Shown here in pieces: positions 34,664 through 45,400 of a stretch of DNA of 64,000 nt. Both the position numbers and the translations under genes were made by a program. The stretch spans positions 868,001 to 932,000 of the forward strand of contig OY752140.1 of the NCBI GenBank assembly GCA_963573315.1, in the 5' to 3' direction. Source of the DNA: Entomortierella parvispora (Eukaryota > Mortierellomycota > Mortierellomycetes > Mortierellales > Mortierellaceae). Every line of letters starts with the position of its first letter. Positions within the stretch are counted from its first letter, which is position 1. The notes beneath the pieces were generated by a model, which worked only from the letters and a program-made list of their open reading frames with translations, made no database searches and had not been told where the DNA came from.

Positions 34664-35944
34664 ATGGCCTCCATTCCAATTCCTCGACGGTACCACAGGG
34701 TGGTCTACCTGCCTTCGAAACACGACGGCAACCAACTCGAGGTTCTGCTGTCGATTCCCACGACTATCTCCTCTACCTCACAACAAGCTTACACAGGAGT
34801 CGTGATTGCTCACCCTTATGGACCCTTGGGTGGATCGTATAACAACAATGTTGTAGGAGCGTTACTACAATGGTTTGAGACGCAGCCGCTTCAGGTCAAG
34901 AATGAAGAGACTGGAAATCCGGATCCATCACCAGCGACCAGAGAGTCCAGAAAGACTTCTTCCGTTCCTCTGGCATGCATCATTGCCGCGTTCAATTTTC
35001 GGTATGGGGATTAGTTGGTGAGGCTTTACGGATTTTGTCCGTTAGGATAACATTTGACTGACAGATTCATTTGATGTATGGCAATGTTTAGGGGATCTGG
35101 CAAATCGAAAGGCAAAACATCATGGACAGGCGAGGCCGAGCGACAGGATTACCAAACAGTTGTCGATTTCCTCCAAAGTGGTACTCGCGCAACCCCATTA
35201 GGCACTTTGACGGAACAGCACGACTCTGGAACAGGCACTCCAGCAGGGTCACGAAAGGTCTATGACGAAACAGGTGCAGAGATTGATCCGCCACGCTTGC
35301 CTCCATTGTCGCGTTTCATTCTCGCTGTAAGTGCCTAGAGAACCTCGAAACAGGAGCGTCTATGGGAGGCGCTACTGCTTTGCCTGATACTGACTTTTTT
35401 TTTTTTTTTTTGCAATGACTCACTCCTTGTATCTGCATAGGGCTTTTCATACGGGGGATTGATCGCGTCGACAATCTCTCCTCCATTACGGTTCACAGCA
35501 AGTCCAGAGAGCGGACATCTCCCGACGAGTTATATCTTTGTCAGTTACCCAGTTGGTGTCGCGTGGTTTTTGACCTCTGGTGCCCAAGGATCACTCTTCA
35601 AACGAGCAAAATCTATATTGCAAGGTGAGAACTCCACGATGGCGTCGAATCGTGAAGGGACGGCACCAAAGGCAGCTTTAGCAAAGGTGGAGGCATTCTT
35701 TATCACTGGAACCCAAGACCAGTTCACGAGCCCAAGGACCCTGATGACTTGGCTCAAGACCAATGCAGGAATGAATCCTCCAACGCCTCAGAACAACGCA
35801 GGCTCGGCGTCGTGGGCTGTGACAAGACCGGACGGAGCGATTCACGTGGATGTTTTGGAAGGTGTGGATCATTTCTGGCTGGACAAGGAACAGAAACTAC
35901 TTGGTGCTTTGAAAAACTGGTGGAATGACTCCCACCCCGTCTAG
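34664..35944 (+). CDS. Alpha/beta hydrolase (COG2945-like)
   Basis: Exons 34664-35001, 35092-35326 and 35441-35944 join to 358 residues. Sequence order fits the alpha/beta-hydrolase fold: VVIAHPYGPLGGSYNNNVVG (oxyanion-loop region), AAFNFRGSGKSKGKTSW (strand/loop common to COG2945), then the nucleophile elbow GFSYGG at the start of exon 3. A plausible acid is Asp in FITGTQDQFTSP, and the base is His in VLEGVDHFW near the end. Substrate unknown; relatives are esterase- or dipeptidyl-peptidase-like. The second intron has a T tract. Confidence 0.85.
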
Positions 35945-38900
35945 TAGATGTTTCCAACCTCTTTTCTTTATATATATTTGTTCAAGGTAGCCTTCTTCAT
36001 CATTGTTGCAAAAAAAAAAAAAAAAAAAGGTAAAACGATCTCAAATCCAGACCCCGTGGCGGGCTGCTGTGTTCTGCAGTCGACGCGTTTAACTCCATCC
36101 AGGCCTCTTGCCTCTCATTCGAACCTGGACATGGAGGAGCGCGCGCCCCTGCTAGGGTTTCTTTGTTTAAAATGGCTTTCAGATCGGCAAAAGACCAGTT
36201 GTCTATTCTTTTGACTGTTTGTTCGATGTTGACGTAACCGGTTTTTATTTCGACCCAATTGAAAGGACATGTGCAAAGCCGCGTTTCTCAATTGCAACAC
36301 TTTTTGTTCTGTGCGACAAACAAAACTAAACGATCCGTTGGGGAGGGGAAAGCGCGCCATTATTTTTTTTTTGTCTGGTCTGTTATCAACTGGTCGCGGA
36401 CCACGGCCAGATTGTGAGCTGCAGAGTCCAGATGCAAACAGAACAGCAACAATCGAGGTCGTGTCGTTGATCGGAGATCGAGTTTTTAAGGCCTGAAAAA
36501 AAAAAATCGTGTCGTCACGATCACATATTCAGGAGCGGTGGGGAAGATACGGGCGGCGGAGCGGAGGTGGCGGTGGGCCGGTAGCTTACTTGCTGCTGGG
36601 GAGGTCCCCTTATTTTTGCTTTATTTCAAGGTGCGCTTTCCGCGTCAAAAAAATGCTTGTTTGATTCAAGAACGGTCGGTGTTTTCGATTCTGAGCAACA
36701 GCGGCAGCAGCGCAGCGCAAAGGTTGAGTCCAAAAAACAACAGCCCAAGGAGGAGCAAGGGAGAAGAGGAGGGAAGGGGAAGTCTGTTGTCTGTCAGTCC
36801 CTCTTTGATCCCAAGAAGGAAAAAAAGATGAATCGATCCAAGACCCATGTGGGATCTGTGTGTTTGTACTTCTCTTTGAGTTGCTCCACAAAACGTTTTT
36901 TTTTTCTTTCTTGTCTTTATCAACTCAAAGTTAACCGTTACATCCGCTTCTTTTAGATACATGACCGCGGGAACGGGTTTGTTCCAGAGCCGGACAGCAG
37001 GAGGGTGGTCAAAAAAAGAAAAAAAAAAAAAAGAAAGGGTAAAAAAACCTCTCACTTCTTGCCCCAATTGACGGTCGCTCGGGTTACAAAAAAGAAACAG
37101 AAAAAAACACACGAGCCGTGTGGCAGAGAAAGAAACAGCCGCCATCGCCCCCATGCAAAGATAGACGTAGGCGGTTGCAGAATCAGCACGGGTTGTACAA
37201 CACACGTAATTGCGGAGCAATTTGACCAAACAGGTTCAATGCAAATGCAAAGTGCTGTAGGGGGTGAACCTTGCAAAGGGGAAAGAGACAAAGGCAAAGC
37301 GCAGGGGTAGGAGAGGAGAGCAAGAGGATGAAAGATGAAGCGCAACGATCAACGTCAATATCAACAAAGAGCAGCACAACTCCCGAGGTGTAACGGGTAC
37401 TGTTGCTCTTTTTCAAAAAGTCCCTGTCTGTTTTCCTATTTCTGTTGGTTGAAGATGTGAGAGCAGCACACGATAGCGAAATGTCCCTGTGGTGCGGAAT
37501 GACCTTGAAAGTTGAAAGTTGAAATCGCACTTGGGAGAGAAAGACCCGACAGACAGAGATTCTGAGAGCCAAACTCGGTTAAGAGGCCTAACAAAATGCC
37601 GAAAGGGACTACCTGAATTTTAAACAGTCTGCCGAAAGGTAGACAAGCAGACGGAGAAAGACAAACAGGGGTAGGGCCAACTGTTAGGGTTGGTTGCTTG
37701 ATGACAAGAAACAATATGGGTCAATACTCCTAATGACCCTGCACTGTGCAACAACAGTGCCTCATGTCTCGCAATTCTCACAAGTGTAAGAGTTCACTAT
37801 GGCGACGAACCCCTCAGTGTCCAGGTAGACTGGTTGGAGCCTTGATCTTTGATCCAGGCCCTCCTGTGGTTTCCTTTTGGCCTGAATAGATCATGGCTCC
37901 CACTGCCGTGGGTTGTAACTCTACTCTGCAAGGATGTGCCTGCTCCCATGCTGCAGCCTGTCAACGACCCAAGGTGCAAGGGTCCCAACGGAATTGACAG
38001 GAGAGGGAAGGTTAGTTATTAGGAGCTGGCCATTAAAAAGCAGACTAAGGGGAAGAGAGAGAGAGAGACAGAGAAGGAGGACAAGGAAGACGACATGGGA
38101 AAGGAGACTGTCATGAGTGGAGAGGTTCACCGATCGGAAAAGCAGGGTCGCGCAGGCGTGTCCCCAAGCCCAGTTTCGATCGTCCAATCTGGTTTCTGAG
38201 GGAGAAAACATCAAAGAAAAGGTCGTAAAAGATTAAAAAGAGCAGGAGGAGGAAGGAGGAGCAGGAACAGGAAGGAGGCAGGAGCAGAGGTGTGGAACCT
38301 GTTCAATTGATGATCGAGATGCAGATCCAGAGGAGGACCCAGATGCCCCTGGCCAGCCTAGGGCTGTGGCCGTCGTCTCAAATGCAGTGCAATATCTGGA
38401 ACGGAGCAGGATTGGCGAGGGATAATAAACGGTAGTAGTCCTTGCGTTGTAGACGGAGGCAGCAGCAGAACAATGCATGAGAGAGAGAGAGAGAGATGGA
38501 TGTCTATTTTATTCAACAGAGGCAGCAGCACAGAAAGCATCCAGTATTCGGGTTCGCCTCCCCTCTTTTCAACAGCAAAGGACTCTCGCGCCGTCTTTTT
38601 CACACTCTCTCTCTCTTTTCACTCTCTTTTTTCACACTCGCTCTCTCGCTCTCTCTCTCCCTTCCCTTCCCTTCCCTTCTCTTTTCCCTTCCCTTCATTC
38701 CTCTTCGCCCCTCCTCCTCCTCCTCCTCCTCGCGATTCCTCATTCTCGATTCACTCCCATTCATCCATTCCCCTTCCCTCTGTCTCCGTCTCTGCTCCCC
38801 GGCTGCATCCATCGCAACCCTAATGACACCAGGCGCTAGTCATTCTGGCATGGATCCCTCTTCTCTGCTCCTTCTTCTTCTTTCACTCTGCTGCCTGTAA

Positions 38901-39221
38901 CATATCCATCACCATATCTTTTTTATTTTATTAATACTATTTCGCATCGTCATACCTCGCACATCGTCCCTTCCCTTCTCTCTTTTCTTTTCTCCCTCTC
39001 CTCTCCTCCCTCTCTCCTCGTACCTTTCCCCCTTCCTTCTTCGTAGCCTTCACCTCCTCGTTCGTTCCTCGCTCGGCTTCGCCCTTTGAACCCACTCTTG
39101 CTTTTTTCTAGGGAACATCATCTCTTCACGGAGTGCTGCATTCGTCTCGTCCTCGTCTTTTTTTTTTTTTATTTTTATTTTTTATTTCCTGCTTCCCTTC
39201 TTCCCTTTCTCCAACCGCCAA
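35945..39221. other. 3.3-kb gene-poor interval
   Basis: After the hydrolase 3' end come homopolymer runs (A at 36010-36028; A/T runs at 36360, 36900, 37020). The strand composition then switches from purine-rich (36540-37150, 38240-38300, a GA microsatellite at 38480-38495) to strongly pyrimidine-rich (38560-39060). The latter looks like a long leader or promoter for the gene at 39222. Frames present are low-complexity or composition-driven and none is supported. Confidence 0.45.
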
Positions 39222-41123
39222 ATGCTCGCCCACTGCAGCAGCGTTCGCATCCCCTCTCCGCCAGCGGACAGGACCTCGAAACACATGGCCTCTTCGCAGC
39301 ATCAACATCACTCCAGTCTTGGCGGCCATCATCAACAGCATTCCTTCTTGCAGTCTCCGACCCACGCCCGCTCTAACTCGGGGTCATTGCCACCGCTGAT
39401 ACTCTCACACTCGTCACACTCGTCGCACGCGAAGGAGGTCGCGTCATTGTCCAGGAACGACTCTTCGTCTTCACTGTACTCTTTCGTCTCCTCCTCTTCC
39501 TCCTCTGCAGCGGCCTCCTCGCCTACCACTGGCCCTGGTTCTCCCGATTTGTCCTCGTCCCTGTCACCGACCATCATGTCTTTTGCTTCCGGATATACCT
39601 TGCACGCAAACAACAGCCACAATACGACGACATTGGCTCAACCAGTGGCCATCTATCCTCAGGAGCACCCCCAGCGCAAGAGATTTTCGCCCCGGCACAG
39701 TGCAACCGGATCCTCGTATACCAGCTACTCATCTGCACTGGCATTGACCTTTGCAGAACAACAGCAGCAGCAACAGCAACAATACCATCTTAATCAACAA
39801 CACCAACACCACCTTCTAAAGCAGAAGAGCTGTCGCTCCAGCAGGAGCAACAGCATTCATGCCGATAATAATAACTCCACTAGCAATACTACTAATCCTA
39901 ATACGAGCACCGGGCCTCACAGCCTCAGCCAACAACAGCATTCGCGACAACCACAACAACAACAGCAGCATTCGTTTCACCCTCAAACCCAGCTGGAGCT
40001 CTCTCGTGCTCGTCGTCATCAAAACCGGTCTCGTCCTGCTCACCAGGGTCACCACAATATCTCTCCGCCCTCGCCCTGCGAAGCTCTGGACGCGTCGACC
40101 TGCCACTGCGTCGAGTCCCATTCACCGTCCGCGGGATTCTCGATAGACTCGACAACCTTGTTGTCGACCGTGATACCAGGGAGGACAAAGCCCAGCGCGT
40201 CGACTCCGTGTTTGCCTCCAAGGCTGTTGTCGCCAGTGTCACCCTTGTCGTCTTCGACTTGTTCCAACACTTCTATAGACTCGGCATCGGCGACCAGCAT
40301 GGCCCAGTGCTCTCCATTGTTATCGCACAGTTTGACACCCACGACCAAGCTCTTGCCAGCTGTGGGCGTGTCCAAAAAGACGGGCAGCAGCAGCAGCAAT
40401 ACCAGCAGCGGAAGCAGCAGCGGAAGCAACAGTGAACCCAGCTCGCCGATTGATGTCTCACCATGTTCACCTCCGACTTCTGTCGCGTCGACTCTGACAA
40501 GCTGCAGCTCCCTTGCGGCCTCGCCCGTGAGGACCCGCAGAACCTCGTCCGTGAACTCGTTTGAATACTTTGGGTCGTCTGTGCCCACATTCTTCAATTC
40601 AAATCCCTCGACTGTCCTCTTTTCGCCCTCGCCCTCGCCCCCATTGTCGACACATTCTCAGGTACCACCACAACATCACTCGAGGCGTCGACAAGAGCAT
40701 GCACGGAGATCGTTGGGCTTGGCCCAGGGTCAGGGGCAAGGAATTTTGCAGCACGCTTCTATCCACGAAGGACACGAACTCGGACACGGACTGCAATCCA
40801 TGTATTACCGCCCTCCCACGACTTCTCCCACGCGACGTCCTCTTTCGACGTCCTCTGTCGCTTCTTCAGCCCGCGGTTCTTCTTCTGGGATCTATACGCG
40901 GTCATTGACTCCACAGCAACAACAAAGATTGGGATCGACATCATCCGCATCTGCCACAGCGTCCAGCGGCCCAAGTGATCCATTGTCGTCCCCACAGGCG
41001 ATTGCTTTGAGCTCCAGTCGGTACATTCGGTTCATTTGGCTTCCCTTGTTGCCACTCTTGATCCTGGCTCTTGGTGGACAGACATCTTCCAAGTTTGAGA
41101 ACCCTGTCAAGTACAATGATTAG
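39222..41123 (+). CDS. Ser/Gln-rich tail-anchored protein, unknown function
   Basis: Single open frame of 633 residues; ATG at 39222, with alternative in-frame Met at 39285. Almost entirely low complexity: Ser runs, poly-Gln (EQQQQQQQQYHLNQQHQHH), poly-Asn/Thr, His-rich and Pro-Ser clusters such as SPSPSPPLSTHSQVPP. The only structured feature is the last ~35 residues: YIRFIWLPLLPLLILALGG followed by a short polar end, a C-terminal tail anchor. No domain recognised. The absence of stops over 1.9 kb and the hydrophobic tail argue that it is real. Other frames on both strands also stay open because of the biased composition. Confidence 0.55.
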   Translation: MLAHCSSVRIPSPPADRTSKHMASSQHQHHSSLGGHHQQHSFLQSPTHARSNSGSLPPLILSHSSHSSHAKEVASLSRNDSSSSLYSFVSSSSSSAAASSPTTGPGSPDLSSSLSPTIMSFASGYTLHANNSHNTTTLAQPVAIYPQEHPQRKRFSPRHSATGSSYTSYSSALALTFAEQQQQQQQQYHLNQQHQHHLLKQKSCRSSRSNSIHADNNNSTSNTTNPNTSTGPHSLSQQQHSRQPQQQQQHSFHPQTQLELSRARRHQNRSRPAHQGHHNISPPSPCEALDASTCHCVESHSPSAGFSIDSTTLLSTVIPGRTKPSASTPCLPPRLLSPVSPLSSSTCSNTSIDSASATSMAQCSPLLSHSLTPTTKLLPAVGVSKKTGSSSSNTSSGSSSGSNSEPSSPIDVSPCSPPTSVASTLTSCSSLAASPVRTRRTSSVNSFEYFGSSVPTFFNSNPSTVLFSPSPSPPLSTHSQVPPQHHSRRRQEHARRSLGLAQGQGQGILQHASIHEGHELGHGLQSMYYRPPTTSPTRRPLSTSSVASSARGSSSGIYTRSLTPQQQQRLGSTSSASATASSGPSDPLSSPQAIALSSSRYIRFIWLPLLPLLILALGGQTSSKFENPVKYND

Positions 41124-42425
41124 GAGCAACAAAAAAAAACGAGAAAATGGAAAGAGTAGAACACATCCCACTCCATCCTCAGTCTCTCACACCAATACCA
41201 TATTCTTACATAATTTACTCGCCCCACGTAGCTATCATCATCTTGCATCCTTCACACCCTTCATCGCGTCATCCTAATAACAAAATCCCTCCCTCCTTCC
41301 CTAGAGGGAACTCCTTGGCATAGTCAAAATCCAAACATTGTTGCATTTTTCTTTCTTTCTTTCAAAAGCGACTTGTACTGTGTGAACCCATGTGCGCGAA
41401 GAGAAAGGGAAGCCTGACTCTCTACTCTTTTTGTCTTTTGCACCCAACGCACTTCAGTTGTGCCCCCTTTTGACAGTTTCCGAAAGGGTGAGTTTGGAAG
41501 GAAAATGTCGTCGTAACCCAGAGCTATTTTACTTCCTTGATCGCTTTGGCTTTTATTCCCTTCCGACGAACCCATTGTTTTTGGCTGCTGCAGGCTTGGT
41601 TTTTTAGTGGGAAAACAAAAAAAGATCCCAGTCCTTGAGTGGGCAGCAATGAGGTGGAGGTCAGGATGAGAGTCATGCTAACCAGAGCACCAGCCTTGCT
41701 GGGACCTAACCATAAGCAGTTTAAGAACTCTGAACTGTTGGTATTTAGGTGAGTAAAGCCGCCCACCCAAGAGAGGTTCTTAATATCCAACTGGTAATCA
41801 CACTCGTGAAAGGACACCCTCAGTTTCTGCCAGGTGTGTTCGCATAGACAGTACGAAAGAGTCTCACATAGAGGGTAGGCGGCCCGACAAACGACTCCCA
41901 GCAGCAGGATTGCGAGTAAGTAAACCTCGGGGACTTTCATCTTGAAGGAGAGAACCGAGTTTTTGGAGGAGACGGTGGTGTGATGGAAGAAGAAGGCGCC
42001 AAGACTCTTCTTGATCTGCTTCAGCTGGATCCCAGCAAGAGCTGGTGGAAACATTGGAAAGGGCATGACATTTAGAAAGCCATGCGAAGAGGAGTGTGCG
42101 TGAGATTAGATATGTTCTACGGCCACCTCTTTGTGTACAGCTAAACCCGTACAAATGAATAAAATCATGAGAATAAATTAGTTCACTATAAGAAGGTTAA
42201 TGATAATACCAGCAAATTATTGTATCTCTTTACCTGAGTCTTAGGAATAAAAAGACCCAGCACTTTTTGTAACTGATTTTTCAAAAGTGATAGGTTTGAA
42301 TGTCAGGCAAGACTCTTTCAACGACCATTGCTGTCCGATAAAGCAGGGGCATAGAAACACATGTAAACACTTACATCGGGTAGCAACCTTCCGGGGTGCT
42401 TATATGGTTCTTGGTACGGGCGGAT
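41124..42425. other. interval 3' of the XPG-Fanzor gene, possible element end and guide-RNA region
   Basis: Lies between the convergent Ser/Gln-rich gene and the Fanzor stop. On the - strand the first AATAAA after the Fanzor stop is near 41550-41555, so the transcript could run ~870 nt further. ATGTAA-ACAC-TTACAT (42361-42376) can form a hairpin close to the stop. A 138-codon frame (41524-41940, -) begins MKVPEVYLLAILLLGVVC, signal-peptide-like, but has no recognisable domain. In Fanzor and TnpB loci the guide RNA comes from the 3' end of the gene or element, so this is where one would look. Confidence 0.4.
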
Positions 42426-45400
42426 TCAGCTGGTGCGGCATTCGGGCAGGCTAGACTCCATCGCATTTTCTATCTTCACTAGAGTCTGTTCAAACATATC
42501 TTCAATTTTCTCCAAATGAGTGTGGAGGTACTCGGCGGCTTGCAAAGCCAGTGCAGGGTCACCCGCGGGCGTATTGCCTGCGTCGGCCCCAGGAGGGCAG
42601 AACTTTGCCGGTCTCGCTCGGCCCAGTATGAACTGAAGACAGATGTACGCGATATTCTCCGATCCAACCACATCCCGATCAAAGTACTGTTTGCAATTTG
42701 TACAATACTTGGATCGCCGTTCTCCATACTGCAGGAACGCGTCGCAATTTTGGCGGAGGCACTTTGCGCTGGTGTAGTACTCATCCACACCCACAACAAT
42801 GCATCCAAGCCGCCTAGCCTATATCACAACGATGTGGAAAAGAAATGTCAAGCTGATGACAACATCAGGGCCTCACAAGGACCTTTTCCCCTTGCTTCAT
42901 ATACTTACCCTTTGAGTGAATCGCCGCTCCAATGGCCCATGTTTAGATGGTAGGCCCGTTCGAGAATTGAACGAGCCAAGACCAAGAGCAAACACCACCG
43001 TTTTTCCAGTACTTCCATCCGCCTTCTTGCCCGAGTAGACTCCTGCAAGCTTGAAGATTTGATCTATCGCAAGATCTATCGCCCTCTGTTGCGCTTTCTT
43101 CAGATCCCATTTTCTCTTCAGCATCCAATGGGAGTGATAAAAGTCAAATAAAACATCCTGCACCGTGCCTACAAGGTCTGGCACTGGTGTGTTCGGCTCC
43201 ATCAATCCCCCCAGAATCTGCTTGGCTGGACCATGCATGTAATGCAGGTAGTCTTGGATAGATAAGTGCTTGCGGGGCGGGATATTCGTTTCGAGCAGAT
43301 GGACATGCTCCTTGATCTTTTTCTTCCTCACAGCCTCTTGGAACAGTCGGACTGGCTGATAAAGGAATGACCGTCGGATGCGCTTGGACGCACGGTCGTT
43401 TGTTGTCCCTGATTTCTCGGCATTGAGAGTCAGGCGCGTGGCTGTCATCGAGAAAACCTCGCCTGGGTCGATACCAATGACAGTGACATCTCCGTGGGTA
43501 ACATTGCCAAATTCAAACACGCTGGCATTGGGCAAAGTAGCTGTCCCTCCCCCAAAAGTGTATGTAGTCCCGTTGTTGAACCTGACGGGACCTGGATTCT
43601 TCGACTGTGGGACGAGATTGGGAGCGGTTCCACCCTGGGCTCCCACCTGTTGGTGTCCAGCATCTTCCGGGATGATCTCGTCATAATTCCCGTCATCATA
43701 TTCCTCACCTTCTTCATCACCATCGTTGTCATCCGGTGGCATCTCGTTGGGGTTGTCGTCATTGTCGTACTCGAGATATCCGTCGTTGCCGTCACCGTCG
43801 TCACCATCCCCATCATCGTCCTCATCATCTTCATCGTCATCTTCATCGCCATCTTCATCACCTTCGGGGTCTTGACTGTCGTGGTCGTTTGGCTTTTTCT
43901 TCGCTGGCTTTGGTCGCTTGAAGTCGAGCACCGGGACATTGAGGACAAGTCCATTCGTCTTGAAACTCTGCATCAGCACCATCGTTCTTCTTGCCTTCTC
44001 TTTCGACCTATCGTTTGTTGCCGCTTCAGGCTTGTCACTCAGGAGCCGTACTTTACGGTGGTACCGTCGAGACCTGTCGGGCGTCCTGGACCTTGTCCCA
44101 GGGAGATTGGCGGAGGGACGGAACCCTGGCTCATCAATCTTATAGAGGATTTTGGATATGAACCATCCCTTCTCTTTGGTGACATACGCTAATCGTTGCT
44201 GGCTGGTTGTCCTGCTTGTGCCAAAGATGCGAGTAAGGAGGTTGCTCAAAATGGGGTCATGGAGCATGCTTCCAGGTGGTTTGGCCTCCAGAAACATCAG
44301 CAGATCATCGCTGTTCACCTGTGTGAAAGTGGCCGCTGTCTTGCCCTGAACAAAGTCAGCAAATTGACCATTGTTATGCTGAAAGAACCACGAAATGTAG
44401 TCGTTCTTGTTGGAGCGTGGCCAGACCTGATGGTCAATCTACCCGTCACAGAGAAAAGATGCCGTCAGTACATTGACACTTATTCATAGATATTTAACAC
44501 TCATTAATACGCACTTTTGCGGTCCGATAATGCACTCGGATGTTCTTGAGAACATCTCTAGCCGACGATTGTCCTCCATTTGCGTTAAATAGCTGCCAAC
44601 CCCTCTCTTGGTAGCTCTTGAAAGGGCTGGGTAAGGACTGTTTGTATAGAGCAAACATTCTGGCACAAGTTTGAGCGTCTGAACTCTTCGTCGCGTGTCT
44701 GGAACCTTTAAATAACAAGGTTATCAGGCCATTGATGATATTCTGGCCACTGGTACTGCCAACAATCTTTTCGAGAAAGTCTGCTGGCAGAGCATGAGAA
44801 TCTTGTGGCTGTGGCTGGGTGACGGAAGGTGGACCAGCAATGGATGGACCAGCAGAGGATAGACCGGAAATGGATGGACCAGCAGCGTATAGACCAGCAG
44901 AGGATGGACCAGCAGAGGATGGACCAGCAGAGTATGGACCAGCAGAGGATAGACCGGCTATGGATGGACCTGCAGAGGATGAGGCCATTTGGCGGAACTG
45001 GTCGATGCAGACTGCATAGATATCGTACAAGTCGTTTTCCAGTCTGAGTTTTGTCTTCACACAGTCTTGAATGCGCCTGTTCACAACGATCGCCTCATGA
45101 GCAGGCAAACACTGCTCGATGTTGCCAAGTAGAGACCCTGCCGTGATAGTGACGACCCCAAACTTCTTCCTCAGTTCGCGGAGCTCTATTGTTTCTGCAG
45201 TGACGTTGGCGGGCTTTTTGTCCTTTGTGGGGTCGTCCTCTTCTTTTTGCTGATGTATCTTTACCCGGCCCGTTCCAGTGTTAGCCTTATTCTTGCGTTT
45301 GCGTTTGCCCTTGCCCTTGCGCTTGCCCTTGCCCTTGGCCTTGCCGCTGCCATGCTTTTGGCGTGGACCAGTGAGTTTTAATTGGCACTTCTCAATGTCT

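Noticed and set aside
36115-36140. B-box-like GGTTCGAAT on the - strand
   Set aside because: No A box or cloverleaf can be drawn around it, so no tRNA gene is called.
36666-37229. 187-codon - frame in the gene-poor interval
   Set aside because: Composition-driven poly-Phe/Leu sequence over A/T runs, no domain.
39332-40597. Long - strand frames opposite the Ser/Gln-rich gene
   Set aside because: Antisense of Ser/Gln codon repeats; no tail-anchor or domain logic, unlike the + frame.
41524-41940. 138-codon - frame with signal-peptide-like start, next to the Fanzor 3' end
   Set aside because: No recognisable domain, no splice support; may simply lie in the 3' UTR or guide-RNA region.
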